Origin: a virus
Length of the DNA stretch: 44,171 nucleotides
Strand: one strand, 5' to 3'
IMG/VR virus record: IMGVR_UViG_3300000265_000005
Span: 1-44,171 of that record
The notes under the pieces are model-generated. The model was given only the letters and a program-made list of their open reading frames with translations. It was not told where the DNA came from and made no database searches. The translations under genes and the position numbers were made by a program. Positions 7,750-16,982 of this stretch are shown here, in pieces (position 1 is the stretch's first letter; the number at the start of each line of letters is the position of its first letter).

Positions 7750-9675
7750 ATGGCATTTCAAGTATCACCAGGTGTTCTTGTACAGGAAAAAGATTTAACA
7801 AGAATCATTCCTGCTGTATCTACATCAATTGGCGCCTTTGCTGGCGAGTTCAGAAAAGGTCCTTTAGATCAGATTACATCAATCTCTAGTGAACAAGAGT
7901 TAGTAAGTGTTTTCGGCAAACCGGATAATTCAAATTTTGAATCATTCTTTTCAGCTGCAAACTTTTTACAATACTCTAACGCATTAAGAGTAGTACGAGT
8001 ACAAAATACTGGTTTAGCAAACGCAGCCGTTTCAGGCTCAGCAATTGCTATCAAAAATACACAAGACTACCAGGATAATTACAATGCTGGTCAGGCGACT
8101 GTCGGAGAATGGGCAGCTAGAACAGCAGGAGTTTGGGGCAACGGCCTTAAAGTTTCTGCTTGTCACAGCGCAACAGGCTTCCAAGAGGACGCAAAAACAA
8201 CATTAAACGACTCTGCTATGTCAGTTGGACATACAACAGTAACGTTTACATCGGGAACTGGTTTTGCAGTCGGCGATATCGTTGAGTTTTCAACGAGTGC
8301 TGGTGGAACAGATTACGATGGAAGAAAATATAAAATAACATCTATATCAACTAACGATATAACTTTCGTTAGAGCTGATACACTACAAGGTGGTTTACAT
8401 CAAGTACCAGCTGATGGTGCAAACGTAAGAAGATTTTGGGAGTTCTATGAATTTGTTTCAGGAGCACCAGGAACATCTCCTTACGCTGCTTCAAAAAGCG
8501 GAGTAAATGATGAAATGCACGTTGTCGTTATAGACGAAGATGGTAACATCACAGGAAAAACTGGCGAAGTAATTGAAGTTTACGATAAAGTATCAAAAGC
8601 TTCAGACGCTAAATCACCACAAGGCGATTCAAACTATGTAAGAGACGTAATTTATAATAAATCAAATTACATTTACTGGATGGATCATCATGCTTCAGGA
8701 TCAAACCACGGTTCAGCAGCTGCAGGAATAACTTTCACAGCAGTTGATACACCAAAGACTGATTCTTTAGTTAACGGTGCAAATGGTTCAGCAGCAACAG
8801 CTGGCGAAATCAAAACTGCTTACGAGTTGTTTGAAGACGCAGAAACAGTTGATGTAGGTTTAATCATCGGTGGATCTTGTAACGCTACTCATGTAGACGA
8901 TCTAATATCAATTGCAGAAAAAAGAATGGACGCTATTGCATTCGTATCTCCAGAGAGAACAGATGTTGCCGGTATCACTTCTTCAATCACACAAACACAA
9001 AACGTTATAGGATTTATGAACGGTATCCGTTCTTCATCTTACGTTATGTTAGATAGTGGTTACAAATATATGTACGACAGATATAATGACGTATATAGAT
9101 ATGTACCATTAAACGGTGACATTGCAGGTCTAGCGGCTAGAACTGATTTAATTGCAGATAGTTGGTTTTCACCAGCAGGATTAAACAGAGGTGTTATCAG
9201 AGGTGCTGTTAAGTTAGCATATAATCCAAGTAAATCTCAAAGAGACGAATTGTACAAAGCAAGAATTAACCCAGTGGTTACATTCCCAGGCCAAGGTACA
9301 GTATTGTTCGGAGATAAAACTGGTTTATCTGCTCCTAGCGCATTTGATAGAATCAACGTTAGAAGATTGTTCATTGTTTTAGAGAAGGCAATATCAACTG
9401 CTTCTAAATTCCAACTTTTTGAGTTCAATGATGAATTTACAAGAGCGAATTTCAGAAACATTGTAGAACCTTTTTTAAGAGAAGTACAAGGTAGACGAGG
9501 TATCACAGACTTTTTAGTAGTATGTGATGAAACAAATAACACAGGTGAAGTAATTGATAGAAATGAATTTATTGCTGAGATATTTATTAAACCAGCAAGA
9601 AGTATCAACTTTATTACATTACAATTCATCGCAACACGAACCGGCGTTTCTTTTGAAGAAGTCGCAGGCGGTTAA
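7750..9675 (+). CDS. 18: Contractile tail sheath protein gp18
   Basis: A 641-residue sheath subunit (T4 gp18 is 659). The N-terminus (MAFQVSPGVLVQEKDLTRII with SIGAFAGEF following) and the C-terminal conserved domain (FDRINVRRLFIVLEKAISTA, then NFRNIVEPFLREVQGRRGI) are the inner sheath domains that pack on the tube. Residues about 100-350 form the variable outer domains. About 138 copies surround the tube in T4 and contract at infection. It has its own late promoter, a GAGGAGAA ribosome binding site, and is followed 21 nt later by the tube gene. Confidence 0.95.
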   Translation: MAFQVSPGVLVQEKDLTRIIPAVSTSIGAFAGEFRKGPLDQITSISSEQELVSVFGKPDNSNFESFFSAANFLQYSNALRVVRVQNTGLANAAVSGSAIAIKNTQDYQDNYNAGQATVGEWAARTAGVWGNGLKVSACHSATGFQEDAKTTLNDSAMSVGHTTVTFTSGTGFAVGDIVEFSTSAGGTDYDGRKYKITSISTNDITFVRADTLQGGLHQVPADGANVRRFWEFYEFVSGAPGTSPYAASKSGVNDEMHVVVIDEDGNITGKTGEVIEVYDKVSKASDAKSPQGDSNYVRDVIYNKSNYIYWMDHHASGSNHGSAAAGITFTAVDTPKTDSLVNGANGSAATAGEIKTAYELFEDAETVDVGLIIGGSCNATHVDDLISIAEKRMDAIAFVSPERTDVAGITSSITQTQNVIGFMNGIRSSSYVMLDSGYKYMYDRYNDVYRYVPLNGDIAGLAARTDLIADSWFSPAGLNRGVIRGAVKLAYNPSKSQRDELYKARINPVVTFPGQGTVLFGDKTGLSAPSAFDRINVRRLFIVLEKAISTASKFQLFEFNDEFTRANFRNIVEPFLREVQGRRGITDFLVVCDETNNTGEVIDRNEFIAEIFIKPARSINFITLQFIATRTGVSFEEVAGG

Positions 9676-9696
9676 TTAGTAGAGGAGAAATAAAAA

Positions 9697-10224
9697 ATGG
9701 CAAACATTAATGACTTCAAAGCTAAACTTGCAGGCGGTGGCGCAAGAGCCAATCAGTTCAAGGTTACAATGCCTTTTCCTGGTTACGCACAGGTTGGTGG
9801 AGAAATAGAAGACTTAGCATTTTTATGTACAGCTACATCTATTCCGAGCATGACAGTTGCAAACGTCAATGTTCCTTTTAGAGGTAGAGCAATTAAAATT
9901 GCAGGTGATAGAACAATTCCGGCATGGTCAATTACGGTACTAAACGATACAAATTTCAAAATCAGAAATGCTTTTGAAAGATGGCAGAATGGTATCAATA
10001 ATATGACTGATAACGAGGGGTTAACTAATCCAGTTGACTACCAAGTAGACGCTTTTGTTGATCATCTTGACAGAAATGGTAATAACGTTAAATCGTATAC
10101 TTTGAGAGGACTGTTTCCTACAGAGATCGGTGGTATTGATTTAAGTATGGGCGAAGCAACAGAAATAGAAACTTTTGGTGTGACGTTTGAATATCAGTAC
10201 TTTGAAACAAATACTACAACGTAA
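9697..10224 (+). CDS. 19: Tail tube protein gp19
   Basis: A 175-residue tail tube subunit (T4 gp19 is 163), which stacks as hexameric rings to form the DNA conduit inside the sheath. The start MANINDFKAKLAGGGARANQ followed by FKVTMPFPGY is family-typical, as is the C-terminal RGLFPTEIGGIDLSM with a terminal beta-strand 'TFGVTFEYQYF'. It has a GAGGAGAAA ribosome binding site. A hairpin follows its stop, so sheath and tube probably form one late transcription unit. Confidence 0.93.
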   Translation: MANINDFKAKLAGGGARANQFKVTMPFPGYAQVGGEIEDLAFLCTATSIPSMTVANVNVPFRGRAIKIAGDRTIPAWSITVLNDTNFKIRNAFERWQNGINNMTDNEGLTNPVDYQVDAFVDHLDRNGNNVKSYTLRGLFPTEIGGIDLSMGEATEIETFGVTFEYQYFETNTTT

Positions 10225-10236
10225 TACAAAATTAGG

Positions 10237-10256
10237 AGGCGGCCTAAAAACCGCCT
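10237..10256 (+). terminator. Hairpin after the tail tube gene
   Basis: AGGCGG (10237-10242) pairs with CCGCCT (10251-10256) across an 8-nt loop, followed by TCTT and no long T run. It resembles a weak intrinsic terminator or an mRNA 3'-end stabiliser between gp19 and the gp20 promoter. Confidence 0.5.
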
Positions 10257-10268
10257 TCTTAAAACTAT

Positions 10269-10276
10269 TATAAGTA
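10269..10276 (+). promoter_or_regulatory. Late-promoter-like TATAAGTA before the portal gene
   Basis: TATAAGTA differs from the T4 late octamer at one position and lies after the gp19 hairpin. The expected start near 10282 would give a 22-nt leader with a CAGGAGAT ribosome binding site before the ATG at 10304. Confidence 0.5.
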
Positions 10277-10303
10277 GTAGTAGAACAAACAGGAGATAAT
10301 ATT

Positions 10304-11824
10304 ATGGCAGAGTTTTTTGGATTTAAGATTACACGAGATAAACCTAAATCCGATCCAAAACAAAACTTTAGTACACCACAAGCAGAGGACGGCACACAGG
10401 TAGTCGCTGCTGGAGGGTATTTTGCGTCTCACCTTGACATGGAAGGAAACGCAAAGACTGAAGCGGATTTAATAAGAAGATACAGAGAAATTTCAATACA
10501 TCCAGAATGTGATATGGCGATTGAGGATATTGTCAATGAGGCAATAGTTTCAAACGAAAATAAACAGGCTGTTAGATTAATGACAGATAATGTTCCTTAC
10601 AGTAGGGATATTAAGAGAAGACTTGAAGAAGAATTTACAGAGATATTAAGATTACTACAATTCAACAGTAGAGGCCATGAGTTGTTTAGACGTTGGTATG
10701 TTGATGGTAGAATATACTTTCAAAAGATCATTGATACTGAAACAGGTAAGAAAGGTATTACAGAATTAAAATATCTTGACCCTCGGAAAATCAAAAAAAT
10801 CAGAGAAGTAAGAAAGAGAAGACCTGACGGAGTTGCTCCATCGGCTACGAATTTAGTAGACGAAACTATGGAATACTTTTTGTATAATGAAAGAGGTGTA
10901 GGTGGTGCTAGTTTACAAGGTATTAAAATTGCCGTAGACACTATCGCATTTTGTCCATCAGGATTAATAGATCAAAACAAAAATTTAATTTTATCGTTTT
11001 TACATAAAGCAATTAAACCAGTTAATCAATTAAGAATGATTGAAGACGCTGCTGTTATATACAGAATAGCAAGAGCGCCTGAAAGAAGAATATTCAAAAT
11101 TGATGTTGGTAATTTGCCTAAAATGAAAGCTGAGGCATATTTAAGAGACGTTATGGCAAGATACAGAAACAAACTTGTGTATGACGCAGCTACAGGTGAA
11201 ATAAGAGACGACAGAAATTACATGTCAATGTTAGAAGACTTTTGGTTACCAAGTAGAGAAGGTGGCAGAGGTACTGATATTACTACATTACCAGGTGGTC
11301 AAAATCTAGGAGAAATTACAGACATAGAATACTTTAGAGCAAAACTTTATAGATCATTGAATGTACCTTCAAGTAGATTAGAAGCTTCAACAGGTTTTAA
11401 TTTAGGAAGATCAACAGAAATAACAAGAGACGAATTAAAATTTACTAAATTTGTTCAGAAATTAAGAAAGAAATTTATTGAACTGTTTAATGATATTTTA
11501 AGAACACAATTAGTATTAAAAGGAATCATTGCTGAAGAAGAATGGCCAATGATTAGAGATAATATTTTTTATGATTTTTTACAAGACGGTCACTTTGCAG
11601 AATTGAAGCAGGCTGAAATGTTAAAAGATAGAATACAACTGGCTAACGATGTAAGAGATTATGTTGGTAAGTATTTTTCAGTTGAGTATGTTAGAAAAAA
11701 TATACTAAAACAATCTGATCAAGATATAGAGAAGATTGATAGTCAAATCAAAAAAGAAATTGACGATGGAATTATATCATCACCTGCTGATCAGGTTGTT
11801 GATAGTGAGGATTCGTTCAATTAA
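10304..11824 (+). CDS. 20: Portal vertex protein gp20
   Basis: A 506-residue portal (T4 gp20 is 524), the dodecameric ring at the unique vertex that starts head assembly and passes DNA. Conserved stretches include 'DLIRRYREISIHPECDMAIEDI' near residue 55-75, the 'YLDPRKIKKIREVRKRRP' region, and 'LNVPSSRLEASTGFNLGRST' near 350-380, which is the best-known gp20 signature used for marine phage surveys. It opens the portal-core-protease-scaffold-capsid cluster in the same order as T4. Confidence 0.95.
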   Translation: MAEFFGFKITRDKPKSDPKQNFSTPQAEDGTQVVAAGGYFASHLDMEGNAKTEADLIRRYREISIHPECDMAIEDIVNEAIVSNENKQAVRLMTDNVPYSRDIKRRLEEEFTEILRLLQFNSRGHELFRRWYVDGRIYFQKIIDTETGKKGITELKYLDPRKIKKIREVRKRRPDGVAPSATNLVDETMEYFLYNERGVGGASLQGIKIAVDTIAFCPSGLIDQNKNLILSFLHKAIKPVNQLRMIEDAAVIYRIARAPERRIFKIDVGNLPKMKAEAYLRDVMARYRNKLVYDAATGEIRDDRNYMSMLEDFWLPSREGGRGTDITTLPGGQNLGEITDIEYFRAKLYRSLNVPSSRLEASTGFNLGRSTEITRDELKFTKFVQKLRKKFIELFNDILRTQLVLKGIIAEEEWPMIRDNIFYDFLQDGHFAELKQAEMLKDRIQLANDVRDYVGKYFSVEYVRKNILKQSDQDIEKIDSQIKKEIDDGIISSPADQVVDSEDSFN

Positions 11825-11845
11825 TAAATTAATGGGAGAACAATT

Positions 11846-12214
11846 ATGAGTAGTGAAGTAAAAAACTTTATAGATAAATTAGGTGCCGGTAAAAACGCAG
11901 AAGCCGGTGACGCTTTTAAAGACGCATTAAGAGCAAAAGTAGGTGACGCATTAGACCAGAAAAGACAAGATGTTGCTGGCAATATGTTTAACGCAAGTGC
12001 TTTTAGTGATAAGAAACCTGAAGTAGCAACTCCAGGACAATTCAATCAAGACGGAACAATTACAAATGCTGATGGTACAGTAGGTCAAACCGGTGCAGAA
12101 ATGTCAGCGGCTACGGCTCCTGAAGTAGCAGAACCATCTGCTGATTTAGCACCAGAAGCACCAGCAGTTGATACTCCGATTGAAGCACCAGCAGTTGATA
12201 CACCAGAGGCATAA
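11846..12214 (+). CDS. 67: Prohead core protein gp67-like
   Basis: A 122-residue protein at the T4 gene 67 position, between portal and protease. Residues 1-48 form a helical segment (FKDALRAKVGDALDQKRQDV) that aligns with the start of T4 gp67 (FAEAMAARTIDLIKEEKIAI type). T4 gp67 is 80 residues and continues in an acidic tail; here the C-terminal half is instead an Ala/Pro/Glu-rich linker with two APAVDTP repeats encoded by nearly identical DNA 30 nt apart. The family role is in the prohead core, determining head shape, with cleavage by gp21. The GGGAGAA ribosome binding site is strong. Confidence 0.65.
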   Translation: MSSEVKNFIDKLGAGKNAEAGDAFKDALRAKVGDALDQKRQDVAGNMFNASAFSDKKPEVATPGQFNQDGTITNADGTVGQTGAEMSAATAPEVAEPSADLAPEAPAVDTPIEAPAVDTPEA

Positions 12215-12218
12215 TTAG

Positions 12219-12485
12219 ATGTTAAGAGTAAGCGACATTGTAGAAGAACAAAAACTATTTGACAGTAACGCATTTAAACAATTAACTCCTGTTTTACAAG
12301 ACGCTGTTAAACAAGTATACAAAACTATAGAAGAAGACGATGATATCAATGCTGATAACTTAGCAGAGAAATTTGAACTTGCTGTAGACAATGTTGCTAC
12401 TATTAACGTTATAGAAAAAGAACAATTAGAGGGTTATTTTGATGACGAAATAACTGAACAATTAGAGAAATTAGGAGAAGAATAA
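12219..12485 (+). CDS. Small acidic protein at the gp68 position
   Basis: An 88-residue acidic, helical protein (ending EEITEQLEKLGEE-like) that I do not recognise by motif. It follows the gp67-like gene by 4 nt, and its stop overlaps the next ATG. T4 has prohead core gp68 here (141 residues), so a core or scaffold role is plausible, but length and sequence do not prove homology. A GAGG lies about 10 nt before the start. Confidence 0.6.
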   Translation: MLRVSDIVEEQKLFDSNAFKQLTPVLQDAVKQVYKTIEEDDDINADNLAEKFELAVDNVATINVIEKEQLEGYFDDEITEQLEKLGEE

Positions 12486-12877
12486 TGGCAGATACAGTTA
12501 CAACTCAAACAATATCAGATACATCTGGTATAAAATATGTTGTTAAAATGACTAACGTATCAGATGGTACTGGAGAAACTTTAGTAACAAAAGTAGACGC
12601 TTCAGCATTAACCTTTATGACCGAAGACGGTAGTAGAAAGTTAAGTAAGATATGGTATTCAGTAAATACAAATAATAATAAGGCGGCGATTGAGTTATTG
12701 TGGTCTGGTAGTGTAAACTCTACAATTGTTTTTTTATCTGGAAATGGTCATTGGGATTTAAGAACTTCCGGAAATGAAATTGGTAACAATTCTACAACAC
12801 CTACTGGTGATGTATTGTTATCCACTAAAAATTTTGCAGCTGGCGATAATTATACGATTTTACTAGAGTTTAGATAA
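12485..12877 (+). CDS. Conserved structural-type protein before gp21
   Basis: A 130-residue, beta-rich protein without charged clusters or membrane segments (MADTVTTQTISDTSGIKYVV start). Its stop-start overlap with the previous gene and its place between the core protein genes and the protease suggest a virion or head protein. Similar small proteins sit at this position in marine T4-like phages, to my recollection. A head decoration role is possible but unproven. Confidence 0.6.
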   Translation: MADTVTTQTISDTSGIKYVVKMTNVSDGTGETLVTKVDASALTFMTEDGSRKLSKIWYSVNTNNNKAAIELLWSGSVNSTIVFLSGNGHWDLRTSGNEIGNNSTTPTGDVLLSTKNFAAGDNYTILLEFR

Positions 12878-12884
12878 TAAATCT

Positions 12885-12892
12885 TATAAATA
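12885..12892 (+). promoter_or_regulatory. T4-type late promoter upstream of gp21
   Basis: A perfect TATAAATA 30 nt before the gp21 ATG. The expected start near 12898 leaves a 24-nt leader carrying an AGAGGGAA ribosome binding site. Confidence 0.75.
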
Positions 12893-12921
12893 TAAGGAAG
12901 TTTTAAACATAGAGGGAATTT

Positions 12922-13566
12922 ATGAAATTAATATCCGAAGAAGTACAAAATGCCGAATACATCACTGAAGAAGTGAACGGCAAGAAGAATTATAAAATTA
13001 GAGGTGTCTTCTTACAATCCGAAATAAAGAATAGAAATGGACGTGTCTATGAAAAAGAGATACTTGAAAAGGAAGTAAGTAGATATAACGCAGAATTTAT
13101 TAATAAAAAAAGAGCATTTGGTGAACTTGGACATCCAGACAGTCCAACAGTAAATCTAGAGAGAGTATCACATATGATTACTACTCTTTATCCAGATGGT
13201 ACTAATTTTATTGGTGAAGCTAAGATAATGAACACACCTTACGGTAAGATTGTAAAAGGTCTTATAGATGAAGGCGCTCAATTGGGTGTATCATCTAGAG
13301 GTATGGGTTCTTTGTCACAAAGAGGTGGTGTTAATTACGTAGGTAGAGATTTTTATTTAGCTACAGCCGCCGATATTGTTGCAGATCCGAGCGCTCCAGA
13401 CGCTTTCGTAGAAGGCATAATGGAGAGTAAAAATTGGGTATGGGACAGTGGCGTTCTTGTTGAAAAGGACATTAGTGCCTGGAAAGCAAGTATTGAAAGA
13501 GCTAAAAGCGTTGCCTTAGCAGAAGCTAAAGCAGAGGTTTTTAAGGACTTTCTTAAAAAACTCTAG
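12922..13566 (+). CDS. 21: Prohead core protease gp21
   Basis: A 214-residue serine protease (T4 gp21 is 212) with the herpesvirus assemblin-type fold. It cleaves scaffold, core and capsid proteins after (L/I)xE-type sites as the prohead matures. The catalytic residues are visible: His71 in GELGHPDS, Ser124 or Ser125 in LGVSSRG, and an acidic residue in DIVADPSAPD (about 151-160). The motif order and spacing match the family. It has its own late promoter, and another separates it from the scaffold gene. Confidence 0.93.
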   Translation: MKLISEEVQNAEYITEEVNGKKNYKIRGVFLQSEIKNRNGRVYEKEILEKEVSRYNAEFINKKRAFGELGHPDSPTVNLERVSHMITTLYPDGTNFIGEAKIMNTPYGKIVKGLIDEGAQLGVSSRGMGSLSQRGGVNYVGRDFYLATAADIVADPSAPDAFVEGIMESKNWVWDSGVLVEKDISAWKASIERAKSVALAEAKAEVFKDFLKKL

Positions 13567-13569
13567 TTT

Positions 13570-13577
13570 TATAAATA
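13570..13577 (+). promoter_or_regulatory. T4-type late promoter upstream of gp22
   Basis: A perfect TATAAATA only 4 nt after the gp21 stop. The expected start near 13583 gives a leader of about 50 nt with a strong AAGGAGAT ribosome binding site before the ATG at 13634. It probably raises scaffold and capsid output above that of the protease. Confidence 0.75.
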
Positions 13578-13633
13578 TAACACGAGAATTTATAACTAGT
13601 TAAAGAAAAAATAAATAATAAGGAGATATCTCA

Positions 13634-14824
13634 ATGTCAGAAAACTTAAAGAACATTGAAGCAACAACAGATCAAAATACGGCAGTGGCTGAAAATGCTA
13701 ACCCGAATGCTGATCTACCGAAAAAGAACGCTGTAGCGTCTGAACCAACTCACCTATCAAATGGTGCTGAGGATTTAGGTGCAGCTGTAGTTAAAAATAC
13801 AGATAGCAATCCGGATGCTTCAAAATCAACTAAAGAAGTTTCTGGTCAGGCTCCTCAAAAATCTGAAGGTGCTCCTGAGGCAATGCCTAAATTAGCAGGA
13901 CACAATACGAAATTAGAGTCTACAGAAACAAAAGCTGACGATAAAGAAACAGTTAAAGAAGGCGAAATGCCTGCTGGTCTGAAAAAATACCTTGACAAAA
14001 AAGACGACAAGGAAGCTGATACTAAAAAAGAAGAAGTTGAAGCGAAAAAAGATGACGAGAAAACAGAAACAAAAGAAAAAGACATAGACGTAAAAGAACA
14101 TGTTGACGCTCTTGTTGCTGGAAATGCTGACTTATCGGAAGAATTTAAAGACAAAGCCGCAACTATTTTTGAAACAGCAATTAAATCTAAAGTAAAAGAA
14201 ATCGCTGAAGAAATGGAAACGGATTACAACAAAAGATTCGAGGAAGAAACCTCTACAGCAAAAGCTGAGTTAGTGGAAAAAGTTGATTCTTACCTATCAT
14301 ACGTGGTAGAAGAATGGATGAAAGAAAACGAACTTGCTTTAGAAAGAGGAATCAAAGGCGAAATCGCTGAGGACTTTATCAGTGGTCTTAAAAAATTATT
14401 TGAAGATCATTACATAAATGTTCCAGACGAAAAATATAATGTGCTTGAAGATCAAGCTTCAAAAATTGAAACGTTAGAAAAGAAACTTAACGAATCAATT
14501 GAGAAGAATGTTGAATTAAGTAAGATAGGTAATAAGTACAAAGCGGCTGAAATTTTAGATGAAGCTTCTAAAGACCTTACTGACACTGCTAAAGAAAAAT
14601 TTAACAAACTTGCTGAAGAAGTGGATTATTCAACAGAATCAGATTACAGAGAAAAAGTTAAGACAATTAAAGAGTCTTACTTTAAATCTAAGGACGTTTC
14701 TGGTGACGGTATAGATGAAGTAGCGGCTGGCGAAGGAACTTCTAACGAAGACCTAAGCAATGCGATGGCTGCTTATAGTGCCGCTATAAGTCAAACAAAA
14801 GACATTAAATTGTCTAACAAATAA
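13634..14824 (+). CDS. 22: Prohead scaffold protein gp22
   Basis: A 396-residue scaffold (T4 gp22 is 269), the main internal core of the prohead. It is extremely charged and predicted to be helical and coiled-coil over much of its length, with a Lys/Glu/Asp-rich block at about residues 95-155. Residues about 155-330 resemble the gp22 central domain (SEEFKDKAATIFETAIKSKV and ... YLSYVVEEWMKENELALERG). The roughly 120-residue N-terminal Ala/Asn/Pro-rich extension is longer than in T4. It is degraded by gp21 during maturation. It is followed 22 nt later by the capsid gene. Confidence 0.9.
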   Translation: MSENLKNIEATTDQNTAVAENANPNADLPKKNAVASEPTHLSNGAEDLGAAVVKNTDSNPDASKSTKEVSGQAPQKSEGAPEAMPKLAGHNTKLESTETKADDKETVKEGEMPAGLKKYLDKKDDKEADTKKEEVEAKKDDEKTETKEKDIDVKEHVDALVAGNADLSEEFKDKAATIFETAIKSKVKEIAEEMETDYNKRFEEETSTAKAELVEKVDSYLSYVVEEWMKENELALERGIKGEIAEDFISGLKKLFEDHYINVPDEKYNVLEDQASKIETLEKKLNESIEKNVELSKIGNKYKAAEILDEASKDLTDTAKEKFNKLAEEVDYSTESDYREKVKTIKESYFKSKDVSGDGIDEVAAGEGTSNEDLSNAMAAYSAAISQTKDIKLSNK

Positions 14825-14846
14825 AAATAATAGGGAGATAAAAAAC

Positions 14847-16181
14847 ATGTATTTATCAGAACAATACGAAAAAAAATGGCAGCCAGTTTTAGAGCATCCT
14901 GATTTACCAAAAATCGGTGATTCTTACAAACGTGCCGTTACTGCTACGATCTTGGAAAACCAAGAAAGAGCAATGAAGGAAGACAGCGCATTTATGACTG
15001 AAGCTGCTCCTACAAACAATACTGGTGGAACTTCAAATTGGGATCCAATTTTAATTTCATTAGTTAGAAGAGCAATGCCAAACCTTATCGCTTACGATAT
15101 CGCTGGTGTTCAACCAATGACTGGTCCAACTGGACTTATTTTCGCAATGAGATCAAGATATACTTCAGCAACTGGCGGAGAAGCGCTATTTGACGAAGCT
15201 GATACTGATTACTCATCTAGAAATGCTGCTGGTGATTCAGTTGCACATGACGGTGTTACAGAGCACAGAGGAACAAATCCTTCAGTTCTTAACGACAGTC
15301 CTGCAGGCGAATATACTAGAGGTCAAGGTATGACAACTGCGGCTGCTGAAGCATTAGGTGACGCTACTTCAAATGCATTTGCTGAAATGGCTTTCTCAAT
15401 TGAGAAAACTACAGTAACGGCTAGAAGTAGAGCTCTTAAAGCAGAATACACTATGGAACTTGCTCAAGATTTAAAAGCAATCCACGGTTTAGACGCTGAA
15501 ACTGAATTAGCAAACATTTTATCTGCTGAGATCCTTGCGGAAATCAACAGAGAAGTTGTTAGAGCAGTTTACATCAATTCAGAAAAAGGCGCTGCTACAA
15601 ACACAACTACTGCTGGTGTATTTGATTTAGATACAGACTCTAACGGTAGATGGTCAGTTGAGAGATTCAAAGGTCTTATGTTCCAATTGGAAAGAGACGC
15701 AAACAGAATCGCTCAAAGAACAAGAAGAGGTAAAGGGAACATGATTATTTGTTCTGCTGATGTCGCTTCTGCTCTACAAATGGCTGGTGTTTTAGATTAC
15801 ACGCCTGCTTTAAACAACAATCTAAACGTTGATGACACTGGTTCAACATTCGCTGGTGTATTAAACGGTAGATTTAAAGTATACATTGATCCATATAGTG
15901 CAAACTCAAGCGCAAGCCAATACTACGTTGTTGGTTACAAAGGTACATCACCTTATGACGCTGGTATGTTCTATTGTCCATATGTTCCACTACAAATGGT
16001 GAGAGCAGTTGGTCAGGATACTTTCCAACCAAAAATTGGTTTCAAAACTAGATACGGTTTAGTTGCGAATCCTTTTGCGGAAACTGGTGCTGTTTCAGGT
16101 GCAGTTACAGGAATCACAGATTCAGGTACACCTAACTCAAACAGATACTACCAAAAAGTTAAAGTATCAAACATCATGTAA
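14847..16181 (+). CDS. 23: Major capsid protein gp23
   Basis: A 444-residue HK97-fold capsid protein (T4 gp23 is 521). The probable gp21 cleavage site is after Glu52 (FMTE|AAPTNNTGG); the family consensus is (I/L)xE, so Met replaces the usual aliphatic residue. Conserved regions include WDPILISLVRRAMPNLIAYD, the MTGPTGLIFAMRSRY segment and 'ISPYAGMF'-like 'SPYDAGMFYCPYVPLQM' near the C-terminus. It is shorter than T4 gp23, as in other marine T4-like phages. It has an AGGGAGAT ribosome binding site and is followed by the strongest terminator in the window. Confidence 0.95.
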   Translation: MYLSEQYEKKWQPVLEHPDLPKIGDSYKRAVTATILENQERAMKEDSAFMTEAAPTNNTGGTSNWDPILISLVRRAMPNLIAYDIAGVQPMTGPTGLIFAMRSRYTSATGGEALFDEADTDYSSRNAAGDSVAHDGVTEHRGTNPSVLNDSPAGEYTRGQGMTTAAAEALGDATSNAFAEMAFSIEKTTVTARSRALKAEYTMELAQDLKAIHGLDAETELANILSAEILAEINREVVRAVYINSEKGAATNTTTAGVFDLDTDSNGRWSVERFKGLMFQLERDANRIAQRTRRGKGNMIICSADVASALQMAGVLDYTPALNNNLNVDDTGSTFAGVLNGRFKVYIDPYSANSSASQYYVVGYKGTSPYDAGMFYCPYVPLQMVRAVGQDTFQPKIGFKTRYGLVANPFAETGAVSGAVTGITDSGTPNSNRYYQKVKVSNIM

Positions 16182-16204
16182 TACGTTGTTTAGACGTTTT
16201 ATTA

Positions 16205-16234
16205 AAAAAGGGGGCTTCGGTCCCCTTTTTTTTT
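16205..16234 (+). terminator. Strong intrinsic terminator after gp23
   Basis: An A-rich arm and GGGGGC (16210-16215) pair with GTCCCC (16220-16225) across a stable TTCG tetraloop, followed by nine T residues (16226-16234). This is a textbook Rho-independent terminator closing the head gene block. Confidence 0.93.
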
Positions 16235-16248
16235 GGTCCTAATAATAG

Positions 16249-16256
16249 GATAAATA
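16249..16256 (+). promoter_or_regulatory. Late-promoter-like GATAAATA before the radical SAM gene
   Basis: GATAAATA ends exactly 5 nt before the ATG at 16262, so a T4-type late start would coincide with the ATG. It lies just after the gp23 terminator, where a new promoter would be needed. The overlapping AGGA, 11 nt from the ATG, is the alternative reading as a weak ribosome binding site. Confidence 0.5.
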
Positions 16257-16261
16257 AAAGT

Positions 16262-16978
16262 ATGAGTGATAATAAAATTTTTGAAGGTATGAAATATCGT
16301 CATAATCCTAAATATAATAAAAGATTATTTCAGTCTAGCAAAGTAAATTTAGATTTATCTCATAGGTGTCCTTTAGAATGTTTGCGTTGTGCTAGACAAG
16401 ATAAAGATCAAAACGGAAATTCAATAAAGACTCCAGGTAGAGATATAACAATGGAAGAATTTGATAAGATATCTACTTACTTTGATAGAATACAATTTTG
16501 TGGTCAATATTCAGACCCTATACACCACCCTCATTTTATTGATATGTTAAAGATGATAAAAGAAAAAGGAAAAATAAGTCAAGTACATAATGCCTCATCA
16601 TTTAAATCAGATGAATATTTTGTAGAAGCTTTTAAGGCAAATCCTGATACACAATGGTGGTTTGGTATAGATGGTCTACCTAAACATAGTCATAAGTATA
16701 GAAAAAATCAAGACGGAGAAAAACAGTTTAGAAGATTGTTGTTAGCCAAAGAACACTTAAATAAATTACCTATATGGCAAATGATACTTTTTAGTTATAA
16801 TGAAAATGATTTAGATGAGTGTATAAAAATGGCTGATGAAGCTGGTGTAATATTTAATTTAATTAATTCTTCAAGATGGTATAAAGATGATGGTTCTGAC
16901 CCTTTAATACCTAAAGGCAAAGAAAAGTTACGTATAGAAGAACAAACATTTAATCCAAAGGTTGCAGTAATGCAATAA
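16262..16978 (+). CDS. Radical SAM protein (catalytic half)
   Basis: A 238-residue radical S-adenosylmethionine protein. Residues Cys36, Cys40 and Cys43 in HRCPLECLRC form the CxxxCxxC motif that binds the catalytic [4Fe-4S] cluster. Downstream are a partial barrel with FCGQYSDPIHHPHFIDM (the usual GGEP-like SAM-binding position) and a WWFGIDGLPKH segment. The protein ends just where a SPASM-type auxiliary cluster domain would follow, and that domain appears to be encoded by the next, separate reading frame. The substrate is unknown; family members modify peptides, nucleotides or cofactors. This position, directly after gp23, is otherwise free of T4 homologues. Confidence 0.8.
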   Translation: MSDNKIFEGMKYRHNPKYNKRLFQSSKVNLDLSHRCPLECLRCARQDKDQNGNSIKTPGRDITMEEFDKISTYFDRIQFCGQYSDPIHHPHFIDMLKMIKEKGKISQVHNASSFKSDEYFVEAFKANPDTQWWFGIDGLPKHSHKYRKNQDGEKQFRRLLLAKEHLNKLPIWQMILFSYNENDLDECIKMADEAGVIFNLINSSRWYKDDGSDPLIPKGKEKLRIEEQTFNPKVAVMQ

Positions 16979-16982
16979 ACCT